NCBI RefSeq assembly: GCF_025725725.1
Contig: NZ_CP107020.1
Location: 2,170,001 to 2,234,000, forward strand
Length of the DNA stretch: 64,000 nucleotides
From: Brachybacterium huguangmaarense
Lineage (GTDB): Bacteria > Actinomycetota > Actinomycetes > Actinomycetales > Dermabacteraceae
Direction: 5' to 3'
How positions within the stretch are numbered: the stretch's first letter is position 1; the number at the start of each line of letters is the position of its first letter. Shown piece after piece: positions 42,979-54,681 of the stretch. The notes beneath the pieces were generated by a model. That model saw only the letters and a list, made by a program, of their open reading frames with translations, searched no databases and was not told where the DNA came from. Both the position numbers and the translations under genes were made by a program.

Positions 42979-45657
42979 TCAGCGCGCGGTCAGCCGCTCC
43001 GGCACGAGGATCACGGCGCCGAGCGGGGGCACCGAGAGGCGCACCGAGTGCTCGCGTCCGTGCATCGGCACCTGCTCGGCATCGACCCGTCCCAGGTTGC
43101 CCACGCCGCTGCCGCCGTACACGGGGGCATCGGAGTTGAGCACCTCGGACCAGCCGCCGCCCTCGGGCAGCGGAACCCGGTAGCCCTCCCACGGCACGCT
43201 CGAGAAGTTCACGACCACGACCACGGGGTCGCCGTTGCGGGCGCGCCGCGCGAAGGCGATCGTGTCGTGACCGGCGTCGTCGCCGACCAGCCACTCGAAG
43301 CCCGCCGGATCCTGGTCGAGCTCGGACAGCGCGGGGTAGCGGTGCTGGAGGCCGTTGAGGTCGCGCACGAGCTGCTGGACCCCGCGGTGCAGCGGGTACT
43401 CCAGGAGCCACCACGGCAGCCCGGTCTCCTCGGACCACTCGGTGCCCTGGGCGAACTCGGTGCCCATGAAGATGAGCTGCTTGCCGGGGTGGGCCCACTG
43501 GAACGCCAGGTAGGCGCGCGTCGTCGCCGCCTGCTGCCAGTCGTCGCCGGGGGTCTTGCGCAGCAGCGAGCCCTTGCCGTGCACGACCTCGTCATGGCTG
43601 ATCGGCAGCACGAAGTTCTCGGAGTACTGGTAGACCATCGAGAAGGTGAGCTCGCCGTGGTGGTACTGGCGATGGATCGGCTCCTCCGAGAGGTACTCGA
43701 GGGTGTCGTGCATCCAGCCCATGTTCCACTTGAAGCCGAAGCCCAGCCCGCCCTGGTCGGTGGGCCGCGTGACGCCCGGGAAGGACGTCGACTCCTCGGC
43801 GATCATCGTGATGCCGGGAGCGCGCTTGTAGGCGGTCGCGTTGACCTCCTGCAGGAACTGGATCGACTCGAGGTTCTCGCGGCCCCCGTACTCGTTGGGG
43901 ACCCACTGCCCGTCCTCGCGGGAGTAGTCGAGGTAGAGCATCGAGGCGACGGCGTCGACCCGCAGGCCGTCGACGTGGAACTCCTCGAGCCAGTAGCACG
44001 CGTTGGCGACGAGGAAGTTCTTCACCTCACGGCGGCCCAGGTCGAAGATGTACGTGCCCCAGTCCGGGTGCTCGCCCTTGCGGGGGTCGGCGTGCTCGTA
44101 CAGCGGGGTGCCGTCGAAGCGGGCGAGCGCGAACTCGTCCTTGGGGAAGTGGGCCGGGACCCAGTCCATGATCACGCCGATGCCGGCCCGATGCAGGGTG
44201 TCGATGAGGTGGCGCAGGTCGTCGGGCGAGCCCAGACGCGAGGTCGGCGCGTAGTAGCCGGTCACCTGGTAGCCCCACGAACCGCCGAAGGGGTGCTCGG
44301 CGACCGGCATGAACTCGACGTGCGTGAAGCCCATCTCGCGCACGTAGGCGACGAGCTCGTCGGCCAGCTCGCGGTAGCCCAGGCCCGGGCGCCAGCTCGC
44401 GAGGTGCACCTCGTAGATGGACATGGGCGAGGCGATCGCCTGGGTCTGCGCCCGCTCGGCGAGCCATGCGTCGTCGTCCCACTCGTACGAGGAGGCGGTC
44501 ACGATCGAGCCCGTCGCGGGCGGCACCTCGGTGCGCCGCGCGAGCGGGTCGGCCTTGTCGCGCCACACGCCGTCGGCGCCGAGGATCCGGTACTTGTAGA
44601 CCGCTCCGTCGCCGACGCCCGGCAGGAACAGCTCCCAGATGCCCGAGCCGCCGAGGCTGCGCAGCGAGCACGTGCGCCCGTCCCACGCGTCGAAGTCGCC
44701 GACCACCTGCACGGCCCGGGCGTTGGGCGCCCAGACCGAGAAGCTCGTGCCCGCGACGCCGTCGACCTCGCGCACGTGGGCGCCGAGGGCCTTCCACAGC
44801 TCCTCGTGGCGTCCCTCCTGCAGGAGGTAGAGGTCGAGCTCGCCCAGGGTGGGCAGGAAGCGGTAGGGGTCCTCGACGTCGACGGGCGCGGCGCCGTCGG
44901 TCCACTGCACCCGCAGGGTGTAGCGGGGGAGGTCCTCGCGCGCGACGACGGCGCGCCAGATGCCGTTGTACTCGTGCTCCATCTCGACGGTCGTGCCGTC
45001 GGGCAGCACGACCGCGACGGCCTGGGCGAGCGGCTTGAGGGTGCGCACGGTGACCGCGCCGTCGTACGGATGCGCGCCGAGCACCGAGTGCGGATCGTGG
45101 TAGCTGCCGGTCGCGGCGGCGCCGAGCTCGTGCTCGGAGGCCGGCAGCGGTCGCGGCGCCGCGGCGGGCTCGGCCGCCGGCGCGGCGGCCTTCGTGGTCT
45201 TCGCGGTCGCCCGGGTGCGGCGCGGCGCGGCCGGGGTCTCCGCGGCCTCGGCGGTCTTGGCCGTGGCGGTGCGGGTGCGCTTGGCGGGTGCGGCGGGGGT
45301 CTCCGCGGCCTCGACAGGTTTGGCCTTGGTCGCCCGCGTGCGCTTGGCCGGCGCCGCCGGGGTGCTCGCGGCGGCCTCCGCGGTCTCGGCGGCCTTGGCC
45401 TTGGTGGTGCGGGTGCGCTTGGCCGGTGCGGGGGTCGTCCCGGTGGTCTCGGCGGCCTCCGCGGTCTCGGCAGGCTTGGCCTTGGTGGTCCGCGTGCGCC
45501 TGGCCGGTGCCGCCGTGGGCTCGGCGCCCTCGGCTCCCGTGGCGGCCTTGGCCCTCGTGGCCCGCGTGCGCTTCGGCGCGTTCGGGGTGCCGGCGGCGTC
45601 CGCGGAGGCGGCGGGGTCGGCCGGCGTGGTGCGGCGGGGGGCGTCTCGATCAGGCAT
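42979..45657 (-). CDS. glgB: 1,4-alpha-glucan branching enzyme with N-terminal histone H1-like repeat tail
   Basis: 892-residue GH13 enzyme making alpha-1,6 branches; family members usually have about 630-760 residues. Residues 1-170 are an extra basic tail with six copies of a (K/R)RTR(A/T)TKAK-like core (about 29, 53, 80, 105, 126, 146) separated by Ala/Glu/Pro spacers. From about 175 the normal enzyme begins: N1 and CBM48 domains, then the GH13 barrel with MSIYEVHLASWRPG, GLRVDAVASMLYLDYSRE (nucleophile Asp about 567), MIAEEST and PISHDEVVHGKGS. ATG 45657 lies 7 nt after GAGGAGA and overlaps the glgE stop by 8 nt. Confidence 0.93.
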   Translation of the reverse strand: MPDRDAPRRTTPADPAASADAAGTPNAPKRTRATRAKAATGAEGAEPTAAPARRTRTTKAKPAETAEAAETTGTTPAPAKRTRTTKAKAAETAEAAASTPAAPAKRTRATKAKPVEAAETPAAPAKRTRTATAKTAEAAETPAAPRRTRATAKTTKAAAPAAEPAAAPRPLPASEHELGAAATGSYHDPHSVLGAHPYDGAVTVRTLKPLAQAVAVVLPDGTTVEMEHEYNGIWRAVVAREDLPRYTLRVQWTDGAAPVDVEDPYRFLPTLGELDLYLLQEGRHEELWKALGAHVREVDGVAGTSFSVWAPNARAVQVVGDFDAWDGRTCSLRSLGGSGIWELFLPGVGDGAVYKYRILGADGVWRDKADPLARRTEVPPATGSIVTASSYEWDDDAWLAERAQTQAIASPMSIYEVHLASWRPGLGYRELADELVAYVREMGFTHVEFMPVAEHPFGGSWGYQVTGYYAPTSRLGSPDDLRHLIDTLHRAGIGVIMDWVPAHFPKDEFALARFDGTPLYEHADPRKGEHPDWGTYIFDLGRREVKNFLVANACYWLEEFHVDGLRVDAVASMLYLDYSREDGQWVPNEYGGRENLESIQFLQEVNATAYKRAPGITMIAEESTSFPGVTRPTDQGGLGFGFKWNMGWMHDTLEYLSEEPIHRQYHHGELTFSMVYQYSENFVLPISHDEVVHGKGSLLRKTPGDDWQQAATTRAYLAFQWAHPGKQLIFMGTEFAQGTEWSEETGLPWWLLEYPLHRGVQQLVRDLNGLQHRYPALSELDQDPAGFEWLVGDDAGHDTIAFARRARNGDPVVVVVNFSSVPWEGYRVPLPEGGGWSEVLNSDAPVYGGSGVGNLGRVDAEQVPMHGREHSVRLSVPPLGAVILVPERLTAR
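45162..45657 (-). repeat. Degenerate tandem repeat encoding the GlgB basic tail
   Basis: Six imperfect units of about 60-80 bp coding a (K/R)RTR.TKAK core plus an Ala/Glu/Pro spacer. Unit length varies (core-to-core spacing about 20-27 residues), so it is protein-level repetition rather than an exact DNA satellite. Confidence 0.85.
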
Positions 45658-47731
45658 GGTGAGTCTCCTCGGGGTGGATGATGCGCAGGATGTGGGCGGG
45701 GCGGCTGTCGGGGTCCAGCCCCACGTAGGGGTGCTCGCCCCACGTGAAGCGCTCCCCGGTCAGGAGGTCCTCCACCTCGAACTCGCCCGAGACGCCGAGG
45801 GCACCGAGGTCGAGATGGACGGTGCCCCACGAGCCGCGGTCGTGCGCCGTCAGCGAGGCGACGATCACGGTGTCGGGGGCGCCGGTGCCGGTCGCGTCCG
45901 CGGCCAGGTGCTTGGAGAACACCAGGAGCTGGTCGTCGTCGGCCGTGTGGAACGCGATGTCGGTCAGCTGCTGGAGCGCCGGATGGTCGCGACGGATCGT
46001 GTTCAGGCGCGTCAGCAGCGGCTCGAGGGAGCGGCCCTCGCGCAGGGCGCCGGCCCAGTCACGCGGGCGGAACTCGTACTTCTCGTTGTCGATCTGCTCC
46101 TCGGCGCCCGGGCGCGGCACGTCCTCGACGAGCTCGTAGCCGGAGTAGACGCCCCACGTCGGCACGAGCGTGGCCGCGAGGATCGCGCGCAGCGTGAAGG
46201 CGCGGCGCCCGCCGCCGCTCATGAACGGCGTCAGGATGTCGTGCGTCGTGGGCCAGAAGCTCGGGCGCATGTACGGCGAGGACTCGACGAGCTCCTCGAG
46301 GTACTCGCGCAGCTCCTCGGGGGTGTGGCGCCACGTGTAGTACGTGTACGACTGGTGGAAGCCCACCTTGCCGAGCGTGTGCATCATCGTGGGCCGCGTG
46401 AACGCCTCGGCCAGGAAGATCACCTCGGGATGCTTCTCGGCGAACTCGGCGAGCAGCTCCTCCCAGAAGCGGACCGGCTTGGTGTGCGGGTTGTCGACGC
46501 GGAACAGCGTGACCCCGTGCTCGACCCAGTGCTCGAGCACGTCGCGGATGGCCGCGTACAGACCCTCGTAGTCGGCGTCGAAGCTCAGAGGATAGATGTC
46601 CTGGTACTTCTTGGGCGGGTTCTCCGCGTAGGCGATCGTGCCGTCGGCGCGCACCGAGAACCACTCGGGGTGCTCGGCGACCCACGGGTGGTCGGGGGAG
46701 CACTGCAGGGCGATGTCGAGGGCCACCTCGAGGCCGAGCTCGCGGGCGCGCCCGACGAACGCGTCGAAGTCCTCGAGCGTGCCCAGATCCGGGTGGATCG
46801 CGTCGTGCCCGCCGTCGGCCGAGCCGATCGCGTACGGCGAGCCCGGGTCCCCGGGATGCACCTCGAGGGTGTTGTTGCGGCCCTTGCGGAACGTCGTGCC
46901 GATCGGGTGGATCGGCGTCAGGTAGGCGACGTCGAAGCCCATCGCGGCGATCCGGTCGAGAGCCCCGGCCGCGGTGCGCAGGGTGCCGGAGATCCAGCCG
47001 CCGTGCTGGGCGTCGAAGCGGGCTCCCTCGGAGCGCGGGAAGAACTCGTACCACGAGCCGTACAGGGCGCGCGGGCGCTGGACCACGAGCGCGTGGGGGC
47101 CGCTCACCGTGACGCCGTCGCGAAGGGGGCGCTGATGCAGCACCTCGCGCAGATCGGCGGCGATGGCCGGCGCGAGGCGGGACTCGGGCGACAGCGCGTG
47201 ATTGCGCAGGGAGTCGATCGCCGCCCGGGCGAGGGTCGCATCCGCGGCAGGCCGGGCGCCGGCCTCCGCCTCCTCGACGACGCGCGTGAGCACGTGCACG
47301 CCCTCGGTGAGCATGAGATCGGTGTCGATGCCGGCCGGGACCTTGATCTCGGCGTTGTGCACCCAGGTGTCGTACGGCGCGGAGAAGGCCTCGATCGAGA
47401 AGGTCCAGGGGCCCTCGGCGTCCGGCCGCACCGAGCCGGCCCACAGGTCCAGGCCCGGGTTGGTCGACGTGAGCGGCGAGCGGGAGTGCTCGCTCCCGTC
47501 CGGGGCCGTGAGCACGACCTGCACGCCCATCGCGTCGTGCCCCTCGCGGAAGGCGTTGGCCCCCACGGGCACGGTCTCGCCGACCGTGGCGCGAGCCGGG
47601 AACCGGCCCCCGTCGACCACGGGGGAGACCCCCATGATCGGGACGCGTCCCACCCCGGCGGACCAGGGGGACGGGCGCTGTCCGGCTGCCTGGGAGGCGG
47701 CGGAGCGCGGCGGATCGGTGGGCTGGGACAT
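45650..47731 (-). CDS. glgE: Alpha-1,4-glucan:maltose-1-phosphate maltosyltransferase
   Basis: 693-residue GH13_3 enzyme that extends alpha-glucan using maltose-1-phosphate derived from trehalose. N-terminal domain with RVPIMGVSPVVDGGRFPA and LYGSWYEFFPRSEG. Catalytic barrel with DIALQCSPDHPWV, VTLFRVDNPHTKP (nucleophile Asp about 411), EVIFLAEAFTRP (acid/base Glu about 440) and FWPTTHDILTPFM. ATG 47731. It overlaps glgB, so elongation and branching enzymes are made together. TreS and Pep2, which make maltose-1-phosphate, are not in this window. Confidence 0.96.
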   Translation of the reverse strand: MSQPTDPPRSAASQAAGQRPSPWSAGVGRVPIMGVSPVVDGGRFPARATVGETVPVGANAFREGHDAMGVQVVLTAPDGSEHSRSPLTSTNPGLDLWAGSVRPDAEGPWTFSIEAFSAPYDTWVHNAEIKVPAGIDTDLMLTEGVHVLTRVVEEAEAGARPAADATLARAAIDSLRNHALSPESRLAPAIAADLREVLHQRPLRDGVTVSGPHALVVQRPRALYGSWYEFFPRSEGARFDAQHGGWISGTLRTAAGALDRIAAMGFDVAYLTPIHPIGTTFRKGRNNTLEVHPGDPGSPYAIGSADGGHDAIHPDLGTLEDFDAFVGRARELGLEVALDIALQCSPDHPWVAEHPEWFSVRADGTIAYAENPPKKYQDIYPLSFDADYEGLYAAIRDVLEHWVEHGVTLFRVDNPHTKPVRFWEELLAEFAEKHPEVIFLAEAFTRPTMMHTLGKVGFHQSYTYYTWRHTPEELREYLEELVESSPYMRPSFWPTTHDILTPFMSGGGRRAFTLRAILAATLVPTWGVYSGYELVEDVPRPGAEEQIDNEKYEFRPRDWAGALREGRSLEPLLTRLNTIRRDHPALQQLTDIAFHTADDDQLLVFSKHLAADATGTGAPDTVIVASLTAHDRGSWGTVHLDLGALGVSGEFEVEDLLTGERFTWGEHPYVGLDPDSRPAHILRIIHPEETHHA

Positions 47732-47766
47732 GGCGTCTCCCCCCTCGTCGGAAGCTTCGGCGAGAT

Positions 47767-50016
<2,250 letters not shown>

Positions 50017-50106
50017 GCGCAGAATCCTGCCACCCGCCGGGGGCCGGTGCGACATCAGGACCCGGCGCGCGGCGGCCCCTCCCGGCGCGGCCTCGGGCCC
50101 GGACGC

Positions 50107-50112
50107 TAGGAT
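50107..50112 (+). promoter_or_regulatory. Candidate -10 box of the MoxR operon
   Basis: TAGGAT in the 204-nt divergent gap between glgX and the MoxR gene; the leader would be about 100 nt. Confidence 0.4.
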
Positions 50113-50220
50113 CGGTGCGTCGCGACGGCGGGTGAGCCGACCCGCACGGCGATGCCGCGCGGCCGGGCCACGGGCCGGCCGCACCGATGATCCACAGCAC
50201 CACGGGGAGCGCACGGACAG

Positions 50221-51297
50221 ATGAGTCAGCCCATCCAGGCACGCCACGACGATCCCCGGCGCGCGAGCGCTCCCGTGCGCTCGGGCCGCAGCTTCACCCC
50301 GGCGACGCCCGCCCTGCGCGTGCAGGACCTCGAGCGGTCCGGTGCGATCGTCACCGCGATCTCCGGGGTCTTCGGCTCACGCGTGGTGGGCCAGGAGAAC
50401 CTGCGGCTGACCCTGCTGGCCTCGCTCGCAGCCGGCGGCCATGTGCTGCTCGAGTCCGTGCCCGGCCTGGCCAAGACGACCGCCGCCTCGGCTCTCGCGT
50501 CGGCGATCGGCGGCTCCTTCCACCGCATCCAGTGCACGCCGGACCTGATGCCCAACGACATCATCGGCACCCAGATCTTCAACTACGGCTCCGGCACGTT
50601 CACGACGCAGCTGGGCCCCGTGCACGCCAACATCGTGCTGCTCGACGAGATCAACCGCTCGAGCGCCAAGACCCAGTCGGCCATGCTCGAGGCGATGCAG
50701 GAGCGCCAGACCTCGATCGGCGGCGAGATCCACCGCCTCCCCGAGCCGTTCATGGTGCTCGCGACCCAGAACCCGATCGAGGAGGAGGGTACCTACGTCC
50801 TCCCCGAGGCGCAGATGGACCGCTTCCTCATCAAGGAGGTGCTGACCTATCCGCGGCCCGGCGAGGAGCACGAGATCCTCGACCGCTCGACGGCCGGGAC
50901 CCTCGCCGCGCCCCAGCAGGCGCCGTCGGCCGCGGTCACCCTGGACGACATCCGCTTCCTCCAGCGCGCCGTCGACCAGGTCTACGTCGACGAGGCCGTC
51001 AAGCGCTACATCGTCGACCTGGTCTTCACGACGCGCGGCTCGGGCCCCCGGCCCGTGCCCAACCTGACCCAGTCGGTGCGGGTCGGCGCGAGCCCCCGCG
51101 GCTCCCTCGCGCTCATGCGGGTGGGCCAGGCCCACGCCCTCATCCACGGCCGCGACTACGTCACGCCCGACGACGTGCGCGCCATGCGCTATGGCGTGCT
51201 GCGCCACCGCCTCGTGCTCACCTTCGACGCGCTCGCCGGCGGCGTGTCGCCCGAGACCATCATCGACGCGGTCTTCCGCGCCGTGCCGATGCCCTGA
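50221..51297 (+). CDS. MoxR-family AAA+ ATPase
   Basis: 358 residues. Walker A ESVPGLAKTT (about 79-87), Walker B IVLLDEINRSS, sensor 1 MVLATQNPIEEEGTY, and the MoxR signature LPEAQMDRFL. MoxR proteins are chaperone-like ATPases that assemble or activate complexes, commonly together with von Willebrand A proteins. The five following genes form a canonical MoxR-DUF58-vWA cluster. The start ATG is 4 nt after a CGGACAG stretch; a stronger Shine-Dalgarno is not evident. Confidence 0.93.
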   Translation: MSQPIQARHDDPRRASAPVRSGRSFTPATPALRVQDLERSGAIVTAISGVFGSRVVGQENLRLTLLASLAAGGHVLLESVPGLAKTTAASALASAIGGSFHRIQCTPDLMPNDIIGTQIFNYGSGTFTTQLGPVHANIVLLDEINRSSAKTQSAMLEAMQERQTSIGGEIHRLPEPFMVLATQNPIEEEGTYVLPEAQMDRFLIKEVLTYPRPGEEHEILDRSTAGTLAAPQQAPSAAVTLDDIRFLQRAVDQVYVDEAVKRYIVDLVFTTRGSGPRPVPNLTQSVRVGASPRGSLALMRVGQAHALIHGRDYVTPDDVRAMRYGVLRHRLVLTFDALAGGVSPETIIDAVFRAVPMP

Positions 51298-51301
51298 CCG
51301 C

Positions 51302-52198
51302 ATGGCCGCCTCTCTGCTGACCCGGGTCAAGGCCAAGGTCGACCTGCACACCTCGCGCCGCGCGCGGGGCCTGATCCAGGGCCGCGGCCGCTCGATGTTC
51401 AAGGGCAGCGGCGAGGACTTCGACGACCTGAAGTTCTACCAGCCCGGCGACAAGATCTCCGACATCGACTGGAAGGCCACGGCCCGCTCGGGCGAGCCCC
51501 TCATCCGCCAGTTCAACGAGGAGCGGGTGCGCCACCTCTCGATCGTCGCCGACACCTCCGACGCGATGGCGGCGACCGCGGCCGACGGCACCTCCAAGCG
51601 CGAGGCGATGATCCTCGCGGCGGGGCTCGTGTGCTTCCTCGCCCAGACCAACGGCGACCTCGTGGGCCTCGTCGCCGGCAGCCCCGCCGGGCCCGTGCAG
51701 CTGCCCTCGCGCTCCTCCGACGGGCACCTCGAGCTGCTGCTGCGCACCATCCAGCAGAGCACGGACACCGCCTCCCCGGCCCCCGACAGCGCGTGGCTGC
51801 TCGAGCGCGCCTTCCGCGTGACCCGCCACGCCTCGCTCATGACGATCATCACCGACGAGGCGCACCCCGCCCTCGAGGACTTCTCGATGCTGCGGCGCCT
51901 GACGACCCGCCACGACCTCCTCGTGATCCGGATCGCGGACGCCGACCCGCTGCTCGCCGACGACCTCGACCACGACGTCGTCGACGTCAACACCCCGCGC
52001 GAGATCTCCTCGATCTCGCGGTCCTCGGCCCGGGTGCGGCGCGACGTGCAGGCCTACCGCACCGGCCGCCGGGACGCGATCTCCGGCATGCTCGACCACC
52101 TGCACGTCTCCCACCTGGTCACCCAGGGCGAGACGACCGTGGTCGACGACATGGTCACGCTGCTGCGACGCAGGGAGTTCCGCCGTGACCATCGCTGA
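51302..52198 (+). CDS. DUF58 domain protein
   Basis: 298-residue protein with the DUF58 signature FDDLKFYQPGDKISDIDWKATARSG and FNEERVRHLSIVADTSDAM, the latter resembling a vWA-like fold. Typical second gene of MoxR clusters. Begins 4 nt after moxR; overlaps the next gene by 14 nt. Confidence 0.92.
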   Translation: MAASLLTRVKAKVDLHTSRRARGLIQGRGRSMFKGSGEDFDDLKFYQPGDKISDIDWKATARSGEPLIRQFNEERVRHLSIVADTSDAMAATAADGTSKREAMILAAGLVCFLAQTNGDLVGLVAGSPAGPVQLPSRSSDGHLELLLRTIQQSTDTASPAPDSAWLLERAFRVTRHASLMTIITDEAHPALEDFSMLRRLTTRHDLLVIRIADADPLLADDLDHDVVDVNTPREISSISRSSARVRRDVQAYRTGRRDAISGMLDHLHVSHLVTQGETTVVDDMVTLLRRREFRRDHR

Positions 52199-52658
52199 CG
52201 GACCCCAGATCATCGACCCGCCCCAGTACTCGATCGCGTGGCTCATCCTCGCGGTGCTGTGCGTGCTCGTGATGCTCGCCCTCGTGCTCGGCACGCTCCG
52301 TGTGACGCGCGCGGTCGTCGAGCGCGCCGCCTACCGGGCGCGGCCGAGCGACATCGAGACCCTCAAGGCCGAGTTCCTGCGCGCGGTCAACGACATCGGC
52401 GACCGCTTCGACGAGGGCGAGCTCGACGCGCGCGCCGCCCACCGTGAGCTCACGGGCGTCATGCGGCGCTTCGTGCGCCGCACCACGGGCTTCGACGTGA
52501 CCAGCCAGGACGTCACGACCCTGCTCGCCGACGCCCGCACCCGGGAGGTCGGGCGCCTCGTGGCCGACCTCTACGAGCCCGAGTTCGCACGCGCGAGCGA
52601 GCGCCAGCTCGCCGAGTCCCTGCGACGCGCCCGGGGGGTGGTCCGGTCGTGGTCATGA
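52185..52658 (+). CDS. Single-helix membrane protein of the MoxR/vWA cluster
   Basis: 157 residues: one membrane helix (about 16-38, IAWLILAVLCVLVMLALVLG) and a cytosolic helical part (ETLKAEFLRAVNDIGDRFDEGEL; MRRFVRRTTGFDVTSQDVTTLL). Comparable small membrane proteins (DUF4381/BatD-adjacent position) occur in such clusters. GTG start inside the upstream gene; the stop overlaps the next start as ATGA. Confidence 0.8.
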   Translation: MTIADGPQIIDPPQYSIAWLILAVLCVLVMLALVLGTLRVTRAVVERAAYRARPSDIETLKAEFLRAVNDIGDRFDEGELDARAAHRELTGVMRRFVRRTTGFDVTSQDVTTLLADARTREVGRLVADLYEPEFARASERQLAESLRRARGVVRSWS

Positions 52659-53671
52659 GCCTGTGGTGGGTGACGCTGCTGCTGCTCGTCGCCGGCGTCG
52701 CGGTGTGGGCTATTGCCTTCTGGAACCGGCGCTCGACGCGGCGCGCACCCGTCGTCGTCGCCAACTCCGAGTTCCTCGAGCGCGTGCCGAGCTTCGCGCG
52801 CTCCCAGTCGACCGCCCGACTCCTGCGCGTGCTGCTCGTGGTGATCGCCGTGCTGGGCCTGGTCGGCTCGTCCGTGCTCTCGGGCCGCGTCGCGACCGAG
52901 CGCGTGCAGACCCCGGCCTTCGCCAACCGCGACATCGTGCTGTGCCTGGACATCTCGGGGTCGATGTACCAGTACGACACCGAGATCCTGTCGACCTTCG
53001 CCGACATGGTCGACTCCTTCGAGGGCGAGCGGGTGGCCCTGTCGATCTTCAACTCGACCTCGCGCACGGCCTTCCCGCTGACCAACGACTACGACCTGAT
53101 CCATCGGGAGCTGTCGGCCGACGCCCAGGCGATCGACTTCGACGAGCAGGGCTACCGGATGGGCACGCGCGAGTACTCGGCGGACAAGCGGCGCCAGTTC
53201 GCGGACTTCATCGCGGGCACCCGCGGACTGGACGACCAGGCCTCTCTCGTGCCCGACGGCCTCGCGGCGTGCGCCCAGGAGTTCGACCACGCCGAGCAGG
53301 ACCGGAGCCGGTCGATCATCCTGGCCACCGACAACGAGGTCAACGGCGATCCGATCTACTCGCTCGACGAGGCCGCCTCGACCCTCGACCAGCGCGACAT
53401 CACCCTCTACACGTTCTACCCCGGCGCCTCGGAGTGCTCGAGCACGTGCGCCGACGAGCTCAAGCAGGTCACGGAGGGCCACGGCGGCCACTTCTTCTCC
53501 TCGAGCGACCCGAACGCGATCCCCTCGATCCTCAACCAGATCCAGAAGACGCAGGCGGCCGAGATGGGGGCGACACCGACCCTGATCCGCACCGACCACC
53601 CGCTGTTCGGCTGGGTCGTGAGCTTCCTGGCGGTCCTGGGCGTCATCCTCGCGGGATGGAGGTCGCGCTGA
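52655..53671 (+). CDS. von Willebrand A domain membrane protein (BatA-like)
   Basis: 338 residues. N-terminal membrane segments (about 2-22 and 57-77), a vWA domain with MIDAS motif LDISGSM (DxSxS), and a C-terminal helix (about 317-334). ATG 52655 overlaps the upstream stop; GTG 52649 is possible. Metal-dependent binding of a partner in the envelope is expected. Confidence 0.9.
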   Translation: MSLWWVTLLLLVAGVAVWAIAFWNRRSTRRAPVVVANSEFLERVPSFARSQSTARLLRVLLVVIAVLGLVGSSVLSGRVATERVQTPAFANRDIVLCLDISGSMYQYDTEILSTFADMVDSFEGERVALSIFNSTSRTAFPLTNDYDLIHRELSADAQAIDFDEQGYRMGTREYSADKRRQFADFIAGTRGLDDQASLVPDGLAACAQEFDHAEQDRSRSIILATDNEVNGDPIYSLDEAASTLDQRDITLYTFYPGASECSSTCADELKQVTEGHGGHFFSSSDPNAIPSILNQIQKTQAAEMGATPTLIRTDHPLFGWVVSFLAVLGVILAGWRSR

Positions 53672-54681
53672 TGCTGCGCGCCGAGCACCTGATCCCGCTG
53701 TGGCTCACGATCGTCCTGTTCGTGCCGCTGCTCGCCGCGACCGTCGTGCTGCTCGTGCGCCGGCCGCGCCAGCGCCTGGCCTGGCTGCGCCGCGCCCTCA
53801 TGGTGCTCCTGCTGCTCGTGGTCGCGATCCGCCCCGCGACCCCGCTGGACACCGAGCAGACCCATCGGATGAACGCCAACGTGTTCTTCGTGGTCGACCG
53901 GACCGGCTCCATGAACGCCGAGGACTACGACGGCGACACGCCGCGGCTCGACGGCGTCAAGGACGACATGCGCGCGATCGCCGGCATGACCGAGGGCTCG
54001 CGCTACTCGATCATCAGCTTCGACTCGAGCGCGACCCAGCAGCTCCCGCTCACGACCGACGCCGGCGCCCTCGACGCCTGGATCGACACCCTCACGGTCG
54101 AGCCGACCGCCTACTCGAAGGGCTCGAACGTGGACCGTCCGCTCAGCACCCTGCTGAGCGCGGTCTCCGAGGCCAAGCGGGACGACCCCGAGTCCTCGGT
54201 CCTCGTGTACGTCCTGTCCGACGGCGAGAACACCGACTCTCAGGAGTCCGAGACCTTCAGCGCCGCCGCCCAGTTCGTCGACGGGGGCGGCGTGCTCGGC
54301 TACGGCACCGCGCAGGGCGGCCCCATGAAGACGACCGGCGGCCCCGACGCCGGCCAGTACATCACCGACTCCTCCGGCGCCCGCGGCATCTCGAAGATCG
54401 ACGAGAAGCAGCTGCAGACGATCGCTCAGCAGCTGGGCGTGCCCTACCTCCACCGCACCGAGCCCGGGCAGGACCTCTCGGCGACCATGGAGGGCATCAC
54501 GCTGCGCTCCATCCCGTCCACGAGCAGCCGGCGCGCGCCGTCGTTCGAGGACTGGTACTGGATCGCGGCGATCCCGCTCGCCCTGCTGTTCATCTGGGAG
54601 CTCGGGGAGATGACCTACCGGCTCCCGCGCCGCATCGAGCGCACCGACTTCACCCGCTCCGGATCCGAGGGGGGACCATGA
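53671..54681 (+). CDS. von Willebrand A domain membrane protein (BatB-like)
   Basis: 336 residues: two N-terminal helices (about 7-25 and 36-53), vWA domain with MIDAS variant VDRTGSM (DxTxS), YVLSDGENTDS, and a C-terminal helix (about 295-313). ATG 53671 follows GGAGG and shares a base with the previous stop (TGATG). Second vWA paralogue of the cluster; heterodimerisation with the first is plausible. Confidence 0.9.
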   Translation: MLRAEHLIPLWLTIVLFVPLLAATVVLLVRRPRQRLAWLRRALMVLLLLVVAIRPATPLDTEQTHRMNANVFFVVDRTGSMNAEDYDGDTPRLDGVKDDMRAIAGMTEGSRYSIISFDSSATQQLPLTTDAGALDAWIDTLTVEPTAYSKGSNVDRPLSTLLSAVSEAKRDDPESSVLVYVLSDGENTDSQESETFSAAAQFVDGGGVLGYGTAQGGPMKTTGGPDAGQYITDSSGARGISKIDEKQLQTIAQQLGVPYLHRTEPGQDLSATMEGITLRSIPSTSSRRAPSFEDWYWIAAIPLALLFIWELGEMTYRLPRRIERTDFTRSGSEGGP

